64,000 nucleotides of DNA from Bacteroides cellulosilyticus (GCF_020091405.1 NZ_CP081903.1:3224501-3288500), one strand, 5' to 3'; positions 26,845 to 34,956 are shown, counted from the stretch's first letter. Made by a program: numbers and translations. The notes: generated by a model not told the origin, from the sequence alone.

Positions 26845-28014
26845 TTAGTATTTGAATTCTCCGAACTCACTATTGATAATCAGTTCTTTCTGGTTGCTTT
26901 CTTCAATACGTCCAACAATCTGTGCATCGATGCCGAAGCTCTTGCTGATGGCAATTACTTCCTCGGCATGCTCGGGCGACAGGTATACTTCAAGGCGGTG
27001 TCCCATATTGAATACCTTGTACATCTCTGCCCAGTCCGTATTGCTCTGCTCTTTAATCGTTTTGAACAAAGGAGGAACAGGGAACAAATTATCCTTAATC
27101 ACGCGGCAATTGTCACCTATAAAGTGCAGTACTTTTGTCTGTGCACCACCCGAGCAGTGTACCATACCGTGGATTTCAGGGCGAAGTGCATCCAGCAACT
27201 TCTTCACTACCGGTGCATACGTGCGGGTAGGGGAGAGTACCAATTTACCAGCATCCAGCGGGCTGTCTTCTACGGCATCCGTCAGTTTCAGACCACCGGA
27301 GTAAACCAGTTCTTCGGGCACTGCCTTGTCATAACTTTCGGGATATTTCTCTGCCAGATATTTGGAGAATACATCATGACGGGCGCTGGTCAGTCCGTTG
27401 CTGCCCATGCCACCGTTATATTCCTTTTCGTAAGTAGCCTGTCCGTAAGAAGCCAAGCCTACAATTACATCGCCCGGACGGATATTGGCATTATCAATCA
27501 CATCGCTGCGCTTCATGCGGCAAGTTACGGTACTGTCTACGATGATGGTACGTACCAAATCGCCTACATCGGCAGTTTCACCGCCTGTAGCATATACGCC
27601 TACACCCATTTCGCGGAGCTCGGCGAGCAATTCATCCGTACCGTTGATGATGGCGGAGATTACTTCTCCCGGAATGAGGAGTTTGTTGCGTCCGATGGTA
27701 GAAGAAACCAGGATATTATCTACTGCACCTACGCAGAGCAGGTCGTCGATATTCATAATCAGTGCATCTTGTGCAATGCCTTTCCAAACAGAAAGATCAC
27801 CTGTTTCTTTCCAGTACATATAAGCCAATGAGGACTTCGTGCCTGCACCGTCGGCGTGCATAATGTTGCAATACTCCGGGTCACCGCCCAAAATGTCAGG
27901 GATAATTTTGCAGAAAGCCTGCGGGAAAATACCTTTGTCGATGTTCTTGATGGCATTGTGCACATCTTCTTTAGAAGCGCTGACACCGCGCATCATGTAT
28001 CTTTGGTTACTCAT
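26845..28014 (-). CDS. purM: Phosphoribosylformylglycinamidine cyclo-ligase (AIR synthetase)
   Basis: The protein is 389 residues from the ATG at 28014 (MSNQRYMMRGVSASKEDV). An in-frame ATG at 28035 lies only about five bases after the expected transcription start, so it is unlikely. PurM closes the imidazole ring of purines using ATP. Visible family features are ADGAGTKSSLAYMYWKETGD, a GGETADVGDLV loop and GLASYGQATYEKEYNGGMGSNGLTSAR with the Gly-rich ATP site. The length near 390 is that of the Bacteroidetes form, longer than the ~345 residues of E. coli. It leads the purM-prfA operon. Confidence 0.94.
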   Translation of the reverse strand: MSNQRYMMRGVSASKEDVHNAIKNIDKGIFPQAFCKIIPDILGGDPEYCNIMHADGAGTKSSLAYMYWKETGDLSVWKGIAQDALIMNIDDLLCVGAVDNILVSSTIGRNKLLIPGEVISAIINGTDELLAELREMGVGVYATGGETADVGDLVRTIIVDSTVTCRMKRSDVIDNANIRPGDVIVGLASYGQATYEKEYNGGMGSNGLTSARHDVFSKYLAEKYPESYDKAVPEELVYSGGLKLTDAVEDSPLDAGKLVLSPTRTYAPVVKKLLDALRPEIHGMVHCSGGAQTKVLHFIGDNCRVIKDNLFPVPPLFKTIKEQSNTDWAEMYKVFNMGHRLEVYLSPEHAEEVIAISKSFGIDAQIVGRIEESNQKELIINSEFGEFKY

Positions 28015-28046
28015 GAGATTAATAAGTTTGTTCAATATTGATGGCG

Positions 28047-28054
28047 CAAAGATA
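28047..28054 (-). promoter_or_regulatory. -7 box of purM
   Basis: CAAAGATA reads TATCTTTG on the minus strand, placing the transcription start near 28040 and the purM ATG 26 bases later. No clear -33 box. Confidence 0.55.
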
Positions 28055-28121
28055 GTGATTATTCTTCAGATACCTGCTTATTCTTTAACTGTTATTGTTC
28101 CGTCAATTAAAAGAAATGCGC

Positions 28122-28129
28122 TATCTTTG
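28122..28129 (+). promoter_or_regulatory. -7 box of the PIN toxin-antitoxin pair
   Basis: TATCTTTG matches TAnnTTTG and lies 26 bases before the antitoxin ATG at 28156, the same distance as for the gene pair at 4658. It is divergent from the purM promoter, only about 70 bases away. Confidence 0.6.
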
Positions 28130-28155
28130 TAGAATAAAAACTAATAATAAACTTT

Positions 28156-28314
28156 ATGGAAGAGAAGAAGGAAAAACAAATAGAAGAAAAAGCTATGACT
28201 GAGGTGGTGGCTAAGAAGAGGAGCAGTAGGAGAAGAACTGTGAGCAAGACGCTTGAAGCTGCAAGAAGACTTAAGGGTAGTCTTATCGTGAACGATCCTA
28301 AATTTTTGCTTTAA
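28156..28314 (+). CDS. Small basic putative antitoxin of a PIN toxin
   Basis: A 52-residue ORF with a Lys/Glu-rich start, an Arg-rich centre (KKRSSRRRTVSKTLEAARRLKG) and the tail SLIVNDPKFLL. It ends two bases before the PIN gene. Small charged proteins placed this way are typical antitoxins of VapBC-like pairs; the Arg-rich part could bind DNA and the tail could occupy the toxin active site, but both are inference. No known antitoxin DNA-binding fold (AbrB, RHH) is evident at this length. Confidence 0.65.
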   Translation: MEEKKEKQIEEKAMTEVVAKKRSSRRRTVSKTLEAARRLKGSLIVNDPKFLL

Positions 28315-28316
28315 GC

Positions 28317-28739
28317 ATGAGATACCTTATAGATACAAACATTTTTGTTTATTTGGCCACTGACGTAGATTCTTTAAATCGCGATGTTTTGTCATTGCTT
28401 GAAGAGCCTGATGCATTGTTGTATATGAGTGCCGAGTCTGTCCGCGAATTAATAGTTGCCTATCGCAACAAAGGCTTGTGCTCCAAGCGGTGGAAATCAA
28501 TAGAAGAGATGGTAGTCGCCATTGAAAACGACTTCTACGTCAAGATACTCCCTTTAAAGAAGGAGCACATGAAAACTTACGCAAAAATGGAAATGAATGA
28601 AGCCCAGGGACACAAAGACCCTTCCGACCATGTAATCATTGCCCATGCCATCACTGAGCATTTACCGCTCATCTCCAGCGATACCCGCTTTGAATTCTAT
28701 AGAAATCAAGGGCTCGATCTGATATTCAACAGAAAGTAA
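28317..28739 (+). CDS. PIN-domain ribonuclease toxin (VapC-like)
   Basis: The 140-residue protein has the PIN layout: MRYLIDTNIFVYLATD with the first catalytic Asp6, a Glu in SAESVRELIVAYR near residue 42, and the C-terminal acidic cluster DPSDHVIIAHAITEHLPLISSD with Asp residues near 100 and 118. PIN toxins cut RNA, often tRNA or rRNA, when their antitoxin is lost. The start codon at 28317 is two bases after the antitoxin stop. The pair has its own promoter and lies between purM and a hypothetical gene, a common pattern for such modules. Confidence 0.85.
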   Translation: MRYLIDTNIFVYLATDVDSLNRDVLSLLEEPDALLYMSAESVRELIVAYRNKGLCSKRWKSIEEMVVAIENDFYVKILPLKKEHMKTYAKMEMNEAQGHKDPSDHVIIAHAITEHLPLISSDTRFEFYRNQGLDLIFNRK

Positions 28740-28763
28740 TCCTCGTAAATCACAGATTGCATT

Positions 28764-28988
28764 CTACTGTTTTACTTTCAATCTCTCCCAAATCGTTTTC
28801 TTTTGAGACATTTTTATTAAAGCACCCCCCATCAGGCAACAAGCGCAACGCAATTCTTCTTTTGAAAGTGTATTCAGCTTATCCGTAATACAGGATAAGG
28901 GATAGTTTTCTTTGAAAAAGGCGAATACGTCGGCTGAGTTTTCTAAGTCGGTTTTCATCTGGCAGGAGCAGGTAAGAAGTTCATCCAT
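28764..28988 (-). CDS. Hypothetical 74-residue Cys-rich protein
   Basis: I do not recognise this protein. It has five or six Cys (LLTCSCQM, LSCITDK, RCACCLMG) and an amphipathic C-terminus (GGALIKMSQKKTIWERLKVKQ). No signal peptide. The Cys spacing does not fit a classical zinc ribbon. It converges on the PIN gene and lies downstream, on the same strand, of the structured RNA region at 29045-29280, so it might be read from the same promoter if the RNA does not terminate. Coding status rests on an intact ATG-to-stop frame and plausible composition. Confidence 0.55.
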   Translation of the reverse strand: MDELLTCSCQMKTDLENSADVFAFFKENYPLSCITDKLNTLSKEELRCACCLMGGALIKMSQKKTIWERLKVKQ

Positions 28989-29044
28989 CGTGTTATAAGT
29001 TTTAAAGGGTTAGTCGTGTGTTCCTACTTCTCTAATGTAAAAAA

Positions 29045-29280
29045 GAGACGTGGGAACTATTAGTATTATTATTCCTTCCCAAAGGCTCTGGTAAACCTAT
29101 CAAGCAAATAATAAGTAATAGCCCCACGCCAGAGTGTATATAACAAAGTTATACGCAACCCAGACGTGGAGACCTTCACTTATTATCCGTGCTTGTAAAA
29201 ATTTACCAGACTTTTAGGAAGACGAATAATAAAATGATATCTCCAAATCGCAAAATATATTTCTTTCCCAACGAAAGAAA
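29045..29280 (-). ncRNA. Rod-shaped structured RNA candidate (6S-like?)
   Basis: Within this non-coding stretch the sequence folds into a long imperfect hairpin: TCTGGTAAA/TTTACCAGA (9 pairs), CAAGCA/TGCTTG, ATAATAAGT/ACTTATTAT (9 pairs), CCACG/CGTGG and a tip GTATAAC/GTTATA(T)AC, all nested in order between about 29080 and 29215. A promoter box (29288-29295) points to minus-strand transcription from about 29280, beginning with a TATTTCTTTC/GAAAGAAATA hairpin; a run of T at 29039-29044 could end it. A rod with internal bubbles is the shape of 6S RNA, but no family is confirmed. Strand and ends are inferred. Confidence 0.55.
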
Positions 29281-29287
29281 TACGCAA

Positions 29288-29295
29288 CAAAGATA
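29288..29295 (-). promoter_or_regulatory. -7 box of the structured RNA
   Basis: CAAAGATA reads TATCTTTG on the minus strand. The transcript would start near 29280, at the edge of the first hairpin. Confidence 0.5.
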
Positions 29296-29414
29296 CAAGT
29301 TTTTTTGAAAAAGTATGCATAGAGTGAGATAGAAATGAACTATAAATCTTTATCGTTAACCTTACTGAACAGTGATCTTTAAGTGAAGTAATTGTTGCTA
29401 TTATATTGCCAATG

Positions 29415-29502
29415 TTTTGCCATCGTACTGGCAAGCTTTTGCCAATACGGTGGCAAGACTTTGCCAACGCGATGGCACAACTTTGCCAATGTGGTGGCAA
29501 AA
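29415..29502. repeat. Four tandem 22-bp dyad repeats
   Basis: Units start at 29415, 29437, 29459 and 29481, each exactly 22 bases, of the form (T/C)TTTGCCA-N8-TGGCA plus three to four bases. Each unit is a dyad of TTGCCA and TGGCAA. Partial half-sites lie on both sides (ATTGCCAA at 29405, TGGCAG at 29505). The loop bases differ among units while the arms are kept. The array sits about 105 bases upstream of an ECF sigma gene. Confidence 0.85.
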
Positions 29503-29607
29503 GATGGCAGATGTACTTCGAGCGTGAACAGCTTTAACTTACTTTTTTCTTTCCTCTTGCAACTAATTCCCTAACCGGGCGTCTTATGTATAAAAGACTA
29601 TCTTAAG

Positions 29608-30096
29608 ATGGAACAAAATAATAAGGAAAAACAGTTCACTTCCCTCATCGAGGAATACAAGCGAGTGATCTATAAAATCTGCTACATGTATGCAACGGAT
29701 GGAGATAATTTTAAAGACCTCTACCAAGATGTAGTAATAAACCTTTGGAAAGGCTTTGAGGGTTATGAAGGAAAGGGTAAACTTTCTTCGTGGATTTACC
29801 GCGTGGGATTGAATACCTGTATCTCCTTCTACCGCCAGCAGCAACGCCGGGGCGAACATACTTCCTTGGATTCCCTCTACGGCTTGGAAGCAGAGGATAG
29901 TGAAACGACCAAACGCTTGAAAGAGATGTATCGCCTCATTGCGGGACTGGACAAGTTTGAACGCGCCGTCATCTTGCTGTGGCTGGATGAAAATTCTTAT
30001 GAGGAGATTGCGGAAATTGTCGGCGTGCCGCGCAACACCGTAGCTTCAAAATTGAAACGAATTAAGGATAAACTTACAAAACAAGCGAATAGCTAA
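29608..30096 (+). CDS. ECF-type RNA polymerase sigma factor
   Basis: The 162-residue protein has sigma region 2 (YKICYMYATDGDNFKDLYQDVVINLWKGF is the core) followed by the -10 recognition part WIYRVGLNTCISFYR, and region 4 (FERAVILLWLDENSYEEIAEIVGVPRNTVASKLKR) with its helix-turn-helix. No extra C-terminal domain. ECF sigma factors answer envelope or metabolic signals and are usually held by an anti-sigma factor, here probably the next gene. A palindrome GTCTT-N8-AAGAC (29581-29598) lies ten bases before the ATG and the 22-bp dyad array lies further upstream. Confidence 0.92.
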   Translation: MEQNNKEKQFTSLIEEYKRVIYKICYMYATDGDNFKDLYQDVVINLWKGFEGYEGKGKLSSWIYRVGLNTCISFYRQQQRRGEHTSLDSLYGLEAEDSETTKRLKEMYRLIAGLDKFERAVILLWLDENSYEEIAEIVGVPRNTVASKLKRIKDKLTKQANS

Positions 30097-30109
30097 AATA
30101 AAACAGATT

Positions 30110-30670
30110 ATGGAACTGGAAGAATTGAAACAAAATTGGAATATAATGGAAGAAAGGCTCGGGCGCCTGGAAATGGAGCAGCGCCAGCAACTGAATAATA
30201 AGGTGGTCAGTAAAGTAAAGCAGGTACAGGATCGTGTGTTGCGTCGATTTACGGTTTTGATTCTCTGTTTGCCTCTCATGGCTTGGCTTTTGGTGCGCAA
30301 TCAGGTGTATGATTTCAGCGTACTGACGTGGGTATTGTTGTTTCTGTTTGTAGTTGTGATACTCGCCCGGCAACTTACGTGGATGTTGCTACTAAGGAAG
30401 ATTGATTGCCTGAAGATGACTGTACGTGAAGTGTGTCTGGCAGAAAGTCGTTTCCGGATGTCTTTCAAAGTGGGGATAGCTGTGAGTGTGTTGTGTGCCG
30501 TACCTTTACTGGTAAGTATGATATGGGATATGTCCCAAATGGGGGATCGTTATATATTGATAGGTGCCTGGACCGGGCTTGTCGTAGGGGTGCTGATAGG
30601 AATCCGTTTGTTTCTCAAAGCCTGGAGTGGGATAAAAGAACTGAAAGAGGCAATAACGGATTTGCAATAG
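30110..30670 (+). CDS. Membrane protein with coiled coil, putative anti-sigma factor
   Basis: The 186-residue protein begins with a charged coiled coil (MELEELKQNWNIMEERLGRLEMEQRQQLNNKVVSKVK), followed by four hydrophobic segments (about 46-62, 70-86, 119-138, 145-162) and a short amphipathic tail. It follows the sigma gene by 13 bases. In Bacteroidetes, sigma factors of this kind are often paired with a short cytoplasmic-helix membrane protein, so an anti-sigma role is inferred from position and topology. No ZAS-type zinc motif is present. A strong terminator follows. Confidence 0.65.
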   Translation: MELEELKQNWNIMEERLGRLEMEQRQQLNNKVVSKVKQVQDRVLRRFTVLILCLPLMAWLLVRNQVYDFSVLTWVLLFLFVVVILARQLTWMLLLRKIDCLKMTVREVCLAESRFRMSFKVGIAVSVLCAVPLLVSMIWDMSQMGDRYILIGAWTGLVVGVLIGIRLFLKAWSGIKELKEAITDLQ

Positions 30671-30689
30671 TAATCTTAAAAAATGAAAG

Positions 30690-30758
30690 TACCCCTTCCA
30701 CCCTGGAAACTCGAATAGATCGGAGTTTCCGATGGGTGGAAGGGGTATTTGTTTTTTA
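30690..30758 (+). terminator. Strong terminator after the sigma operon
   Basis: TACCCCTTCCACCC (30690-30703) pairs with GGGTGGAAGGGGTA (30734-30747), and inside it GGAAACTC pairs with GAGTTTCC, giving a long two-part stem followed by TTTGTTTTTTAT. It may also act on LemA transcripts from the other strand. Confidence 0.92.
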
Positions 30759-30791
30759 TAGAACCGTTTGTTACGGTAGGAATATACTTAT

Positions 30792-31373
30792 TTAGAACTG
30801 TACCTGCGGTGCTGTTTCAGCTCCTTCGGAAGCTTCAAAGTAAGCACGCTTTTCGAAACCGAACAGACTTGCAAGAATGTTCTTCGGAAAGCGGCGGATG
30901 GCAGTATTGAAGTTCTTTGCTGCATTGTTGAAGTTGGTACGTGCCACGTTGATACGGTTTTCAGTACCTTCCAATTGAGCTTGCAGTTCCAGGAAATTCT
31001 GGTTTGCTTTCAAGTCGGGGTAATTCTCAGTAATGGCAAGCAACTTACCCAATGCAGAAGTTACCGCACCTTGAGCTTTCTGGTATTCAGCCAACTTTTC
31101 CGGAGTCAGATCATTAGCATCTACTTTAATTTGAGTAGCCTGACTACGGGCCTCTACCACACCTTCCAGAGTTTCTTTTTCATGAGAAGCGTATCCTTTT
31201 ACCGTACTAACCAGATTCGGAATCAAGTCGGCACGGCGTTGATATTGTGTTTCAACGTTTGACCATTGTCCGCTTACGTTTTCATCCATAGTTACCAGTC
31301 CGTTATAACCAGTGACACCCCAAATGACGAGGAGAGCTAAAACAACAAGAATGATAATAGTTGATTTCTTCAT
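30792..31373 (-). CDS. lemA: LemA-family protein
   Basis: The 193-residue protein has an N-terminal membrane helix (STIIILVVLALLVIWGVTGY) and then a helical bundle with the LemA signature: NVETQYQRRADLIPNLVSTVKGYASHEKETLEGVVEAR and later ENYPDLKANQNFLELQAQLEGTENRI. The fold is known, the biochemical role is not; in several bacteria LemA is encoded next to a TPM-domain protein, as here. It would be anchored in the inner membrane with the bundle outside or, less likely, inside. It follows the TPM gene with a spacer full of repeats. Confidence 0.93.
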   Translation of the reverse strand: MKKSTIIILVVLALLVIWGVTGYNGLVTMDENVSGQWSNVETQYQRRADLIPNLVSTVKGYASHEKETLEGVVEARSQATQIKVDANDLTPEKLAEYQKAQGAVTSALGKLLAITENYPDLKANQNFLELQAQLEGTENRINVARTNFNNAAKNFNTAIRRFPKNILASLFGFEKRAYFEASEGAETAPQVQF

Positions 31374-31403
31374 ACTTTTCTTTTATTAAATGATTATTAA
31401 TTA

Positions 31404-31494
31404 GTTACAAGCTACAAGCTACAAGTTACAAGCTACGAGTTGCTGCGCTGTGGTACCGAAAGGCACTTGTAGCTTGTAGCCCGTAGCTTGTCAC
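31404..31494. repeat. Inverted repeat of TACAAGC units
   Basis: Four TACAAGCTACAAG-like units at 31404-31436 face GTAGCTTGTAGC units at 31465-31494. A second, perfect hairpin (CTGAGAGTT/AACTCTCAG, 31496-31515) overlaps the TPM stop codon. Repeats of this type occur between many Bacteroides genes; here they probably end or process the TPM transcript ahead of lemA. Confidence 0.7.
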
Positions 31495-31511
31495 TCTGAG
31501 AGTTTCAACTC

Positions 31512-32417
31512 TCAGAATCGGGAACCGGCACCTCCGCCACCTCCCATACCTCCACCGAAGCTGCCTCCGCTGAAGCCACCGCCGCCTCCGCCGAAGCCTC
31601 CGCCGCCACCAAAGATGACCGGACCTCCTCCGCCACCTCCGCGATAGTTTTCATCATACGACTGTTTGCGGCGTACTACCTTGTGTCCGCAGTTGCGGCA
31701 AGTATAGGTAACATCTTCCGTTTTTACTCCGTTGATTCGGGAAACCACTTTACTGCTGGTGCGTTGCAATTTGTGCTGTCCGCAGTTGGGGCATTTGCTT
31801 GCGGCACGTGCTGCCATCCAACCGATTCCTCCGGCAACAACAAAGAATCCGATAACTGCTGCCAGAATGCCGAAGAAGGAAATGTCTTCTTCATCATCTG
31901 TATCATTCACCATGCTACCGTCCAGTCTGCCGCATACGGCACGCACACCGGCAACCATACCCGCATCCCAGTTACCATCTTTCAGATAAGGAATCATGTC
32001 GCGCGTCTGGATACGTTTACAGATGGCATCGGGCAGATCTCCTTCCAGTCCATAACCTGTATAGAACTGGATGCAGCGCTGGTCGGTCACCAGAAGAATG
32101 ATCAGACCGTTATTCTTTCCTTTCTTTCCCACACCCCATTCATTGAGCAGGCGGTGTGCAAAGTCAAAGCAATCATCATTGCCGATAGACGGAACTACGG
32201 CAACTACTGTCTCAATGCCCGTCTGTTGCTCCAATGCATACAGCATACGGTCGATGCTGTCGCAGGCAGCCTGAGAGAGGATGCCGTCCGGATTGCAGAC
32301 ATAGCGCATTTTGTTCTGAAGATGTACTTTGGGGATATTGTCTGTAGTATAGACCTTCTGTGCCTGCATGGATAGCAGCAGGCATAGGAATAAACTTATG
32401 GAGATTAATCTTTTCAT
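31512..32417 (-). CDS. TPM-domain protein with zinc ribbon and Gly-rich tail
   Basis: The 301-residue protein has a signal peptide (cleavage after LSMQA), a TPM domain (about 30-160: GILSQAACDSIDRMLYALEQQTGIETVVAVVP and NNGLIILLVTDQRCIQFYTGYGLEG), a membrane helix (about 177-197), then a zinc ribbon with CPNCG and CRNCG, and a tail that is almost all Gly and Phe (GGGGGFGGGGGGFSGG). The TPM domain is a periplasmic phosphatase-like or chaperone fold found in plant TLP18.3 and bacterial Psb32; its role in Bacteroides is not known. It is upstream of lemA on the same strand, a common pairing. Confidence 0.9.
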   Translation of the reverse strand: MKRLISISLFLCLLLSMQAQKVYTTDNIPKVHLQNKMRYVCNPDGILSQAACDSIDRMLYALEQQTGIETVVAVVPSIGNDDCFDFAHRLLNEWGVGKKGKNNGLIILLVTDQRCIQFYTGYGLEGDLPDAICKRIQTRDMIPYLKDGNWDAGMVAGVRAVCGRLDGSMVNDTDDEEDISFFGILAAVIGFFVVAGGIGWMAARAASKCPNCGQHKLQRTSSKVVSRINGVKTEDVTYTCRNCGHKVVRRKQSYDENYRGGGGGGPVIFGGGGGFGGGGGGFSGGSFGGGMGGGGGAGSRF

Positions 32418-32455
32418 ACTAATGTATTTGTGGGACGAATATAGGAAAAATCACA

Positions 32456-33406
32456 TCAATAGATGTATTTTCCTACAAAATTCTTCACACGTTCGGTGTA
32501 TTCCTCCGGATGATCCTTGTAGGACATGGCGTGTGTGGCACCGGGGGCAAGCCACAATTCTTTAGGTTCCGATTTTGCCTCGTAGAGAGGATATACCATC
32601 CAGGTGGGTACGTATGTATCTGCATCGCCATGAATGAAGAACATCGGCAGTTTGCATTTCCTGACCTGATTCAGCGAAGAAGCTTCCTTGAAGTTCCAAC
32701 CGTATTTCGCGTTGCACAGCCAGCTGGTGGTGTACATCAACGGGAAAGGAGGCAGTCCGAACTGTCCTTTCAACTCGTAGGAGAATTCGTCCCATACGCT
32801 GGTATAACCGCAATCTTCCACAAAACATTTCACAAAAGGTTGTTGAGGCTCACCGGATACCATCATGGTGGTGGCGGCACCCATAGAGATGCCATGTACT
32901 ACCATTTGGGTATTTCCGCCGTAAATATCGTTGGCAATGTCCATCCAGCGCAATACGTCCAGCCGGTCTTTCCAACCCATTTGAATGGCAGGGCCTCCGC
33001 TTAATCCCTGATTCTGCAGGTCGGGCAGCAGAATGTTATACTTTAAATCTTTATTGTAAAGGTAACCTATCATCAGCATACGGATGCAATCGTCCGTATA
33101 ACCATGCACGATGACGGCTGTTTTGTGGGTAGGTTCGGGAGCGGCTGCGTAAATGGCATGCAGTTGCACCCCGTCAGGGTTGATAATAAAGGTATCCCGT
33201 AAAGCACCGACAGTTTGCAAACTATCTATCCAAGGCTTGATTTGCGGGTACTCGCTGAGCATATACTCGTAGGAGCCGGGAATATCTTTCCCTTTGTTGT
33301 GCTCCGGTCTCAGCGAGTAGCCGAGCATGTAGAAACTCGCACCTGTGAGGGCAATAATGATAACTGCTAGCAGTCCGATCAGACTGTACTTGATACCTTT
33401 CTTCAT
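32456..33406 (-). CDS. Alpha/beta hydrolase with N-terminal anchor
   Basis: The 316-residue protein has a membrane helix at residues 9-28 and an alpha/beta-hydrolase core. VIVHGYTDD marks the oxyanion loop, the nucleophile Ser lies in HGISMGAAT near residue 173, the acid is probably Asp in IHGDADTYVP and the His is in APGATHAMSY. Such proteins are often called CocE/acylaminoacyl-peptidase-like or YkuI-like esterases. The likely location is the periplasmic side of the inner membrane. Substrate unknown. It leads a minus-strand run into the TPM gene after a 38-base gap. Confidence 0.85.
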   Translation of the reverse strand: MKKGIKYSLIGLLAVIIIALTGASFYMLGYSLRPEHNKGKDIPGSYEYMLSEYPQIKPWIDSLQTVGALRDTFIINPDGVQLHAIYAAAPEPTHKTAVIVHGYTDDCIRMLMIGYLYNKDLKYNILLPDLQNQGLSGGPAIQMGWKDRLDVLRWMDIANDIYGGNTQMVVHGISMGAATTMMVSGEPQQPFVKCFVEDCGYTSVWDEFSYELKGQFGLPPFPLMYTTSWLCNAKYGWNFKEASSLNQVRKCKLPMFFIHGDADTYVPTWMVYPLYEAKSEPKELWLAPGATHAMSYKDHPEEYTERVKNFVGKYIY

Positions 33407-33427
33407 CTTTCCTTCCTTCCTTTCACT

Positions 33428-34174
33428 CTATTTGTTCCATATTTCCCATGCGGCAAATGCTTGCAATAACAGCATTTCCAGTCCGTTTTTAGTAACGGCA
33501 CCGTGAGCCTCTCCCTTTTTCATGAAAAGGGTTTCATTAGGATTATATAACAAATCGTAGAGTAAATGGTTGGGAGTTAATTGATCATAAGGAATATCCG
33601 GACAGAAATCCACCTTAGGATACATGCCTACGGGTGTGCAGTTTACGATAATAGTATATTCCTGCATGATCTCCGGTGTCAGTTCGTCATAAGTGAGGTA
33701 AGACGATTCCTTTTTTGTACGCGATACGAATACGCTTTCGATGCCCAGATTGGCCAGTCCGCGATAGACGGCTTTGGATGCACCGCCTGTACCCAGAATC
33801 AGCGCTTTCTTGTGATGGGGTTGCAGTAAAGGCTCAATGGACTGTGTAAAACCTATGATATCCGAGTTGTAGCCGACAAGCTTTATTTTTCCCTTCGGCT
33901 GGCGGATGATTTTGATGACGTTCACTGCGCCGATCTTTGCGGTATCTTTGTCCAGCTCGTCAAGAAAGGGGATGACCTGCTCCTTGTACGGGATGGTCAC
34001 ATTTAGTCCGCAGAGGTTGGGATTTTCCTCTATGACTTCCATAAAGTCATTGATGTTGGGTATTTCAAAGTTTACATATTCGGCGTCGATATTCTCCGAT
34101 TTGAACTTTTCATTGAAATATCCGATGGAAAACGAATGTCTCAGCGGATAGCCTATTAAACCGTATTTCTGCAT
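33428..34174 (-). CDS. aroE: Shikimate dehydrogenase
   Basis: The 248-residue enzyme reduces 3-dehydroshikimate with NADPH in aromatic amino acid synthesis. RHSFSIGYFN at residues 13-22 is the substrate-binding Ser pair, VTIPYKEQVIPFLDELD holds the catalytic Lys (near 64) and Asp, and GTGGASKAVYRGL is the dinucleotide loop near residue 128. The C-terminal KNGLEMLLLQAFAAWEIW ends the family pattern. Slightly short (E. coli AroE has 272 residues) but complete. It is followed by the hydrolase and preceded by ubiE, 32 bases apart. Confidence 0.94.
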   Translation of the reverse strand: MQKYGLIGYPLRHSFSIGYFNEKFKSENIDAEYVNFEIPNINDFMEVIEENPNLCGLNVTIPYKEQVIPFLDELDKDTAKIGAVNVIKIIRQPKGKIKLVGYNSDIIGFTQSIEPLLQPHHKKALILGTGGASKAVYRGLANLGIESVFVSRTKKESSYLTYDELTPEIMQEYTIIVNCTPVGMYPKVDFCPDIPYDQLTPNHLLYDLLYNPNETLFMKKGEAHGAVTKNGLEMLLLQAFAAWEIWNK

Positions 34175-34206
34175 AATTCTCTTAGTGTGCTATGTCAATA
34201 ATTATT

Positions 34207-34944
34207 TCATTTAGTCGCAGTATAAAGAGTGCATATACCGAATGTCAGTCTGCGGAAATTAACCTGACTGAAACCTGCTTTGCGAATAACTTTCTGCATC
34301 ACTTCGCCTTGCGGGAAAGCACGGATGCTTTGGGGCAGGTAGGTGTAAGCACTATTGTCTTTTGACAGGCATTTGCCGAGCAGGGGGATGACTACTTTGG
34401 AGTAGATGGTGAAAAGTTGTTTCATTGGAAAACGGTCCGGTGTGGAGAGTTCCAGAATGACGAGATGTCCTCCGGTTTTCAGCACGCGGCACATTTCCGC
34501 CAACCCTTTGTCCAACCCTTCGAAGTTGCGGATACCGAACGCTACGGTTACAGCATCGAACGTGTCATCGGCAAATGAGAGAGAGGTGCAGTCCTCCCGG
34601 GCAAAGGATATTTTGTCCGAGAGGTGCGCCTGTTTTACTTTATTACGTCCCACGTCCATCATTCCCTCTGAGATGTCGGTGCCTATCAGTTCGTCAGGCT
34701 GCAACTCGCGGCAGGCAAGAATGGCAAAGTCACCTGTACCGGTGGCTACGTCCATGATGCGCTTCGGCTGGAAAGGCTTTAACCAATTGATCGCTTTCCG
34801 ACGCCAACTGCGGTCGATGCCTAATGAAAGGGTATGGTTCAGCTTATCATAAGCAGGAGCAATGTTGTCGAACATTTCTTCTACCTGTTCACTCTTCTTT
34901 CCGTCCTCACCGTAGGGTTTGATATGTTCCTGGGGATAATCCAT
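34207..34944 (-). CDS. ubiE: Demethylmenaquinone methyltransferase
   Basis: The 245-residue SAM-dependent methyltransferase makes menaquinone from demethylmenaquinone (gene also called menG in organisms with menaquinone only). [16 protein letters not shown] near residue 64 is the SAM motif, [25 protein letters not shown] is the N-terminal UbiE signature and [38 protein letters not shown] the later one. Bacteroides use menaquinone for fumarate respiration. It follows purC by 12 bases and precedes aroE. Confidence 0.95.
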   Translation of the reverse strand: MDYPQEHIKPYGEDGKKSEQVEEMFDNIAPAYDKLNHTLSLGIDRSWRRKAINWLKPFQPKRIMDVATGTGDFAILACRELQPDELIGTDISEGMMDVGRNKVKQAHLSDKISFAREDCTSLSFADDTFDAVTVAFGIRNFEGLDKGLAEMCRVLKTGGHLVILELSTPDRFPMKQLFTIYSKVVIPLLGKCLSKDNSAYTYLPQSIRAFPQGEVMQKVIRKAGFSQVNFRRLTFGICTLYTATK

Positions 34945-34956
34945 ACTAACCGTTTA

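Noticed and set aside
26841..26870. The upstream ATG of prfA at 26870
   Set aside because: It lies inside purM and adds ten residues not typical of RF1. The ATG at 26840 follows purM by four bases.
26821..27831. A 336-residue open frame antisense to purM
   Set aside because: It has a composition rich in Phe/His/Tyr as expected from antisense reading, and purM on the opposite strand is fully supported.
29183..29500. A 105-residue minus-strand ORF in the gene-free stretch
   Set aside because: It runs through the 22-bp repeat array and the structured RNA, which explain the sequence better, and it has no family features.
29415..29502. The 22-bp repeats as a CRISPR array
   Set aside because: There are no spacers: the repeats are contiguous and the variable bases lie inside each dyad. 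No cas genes are near.
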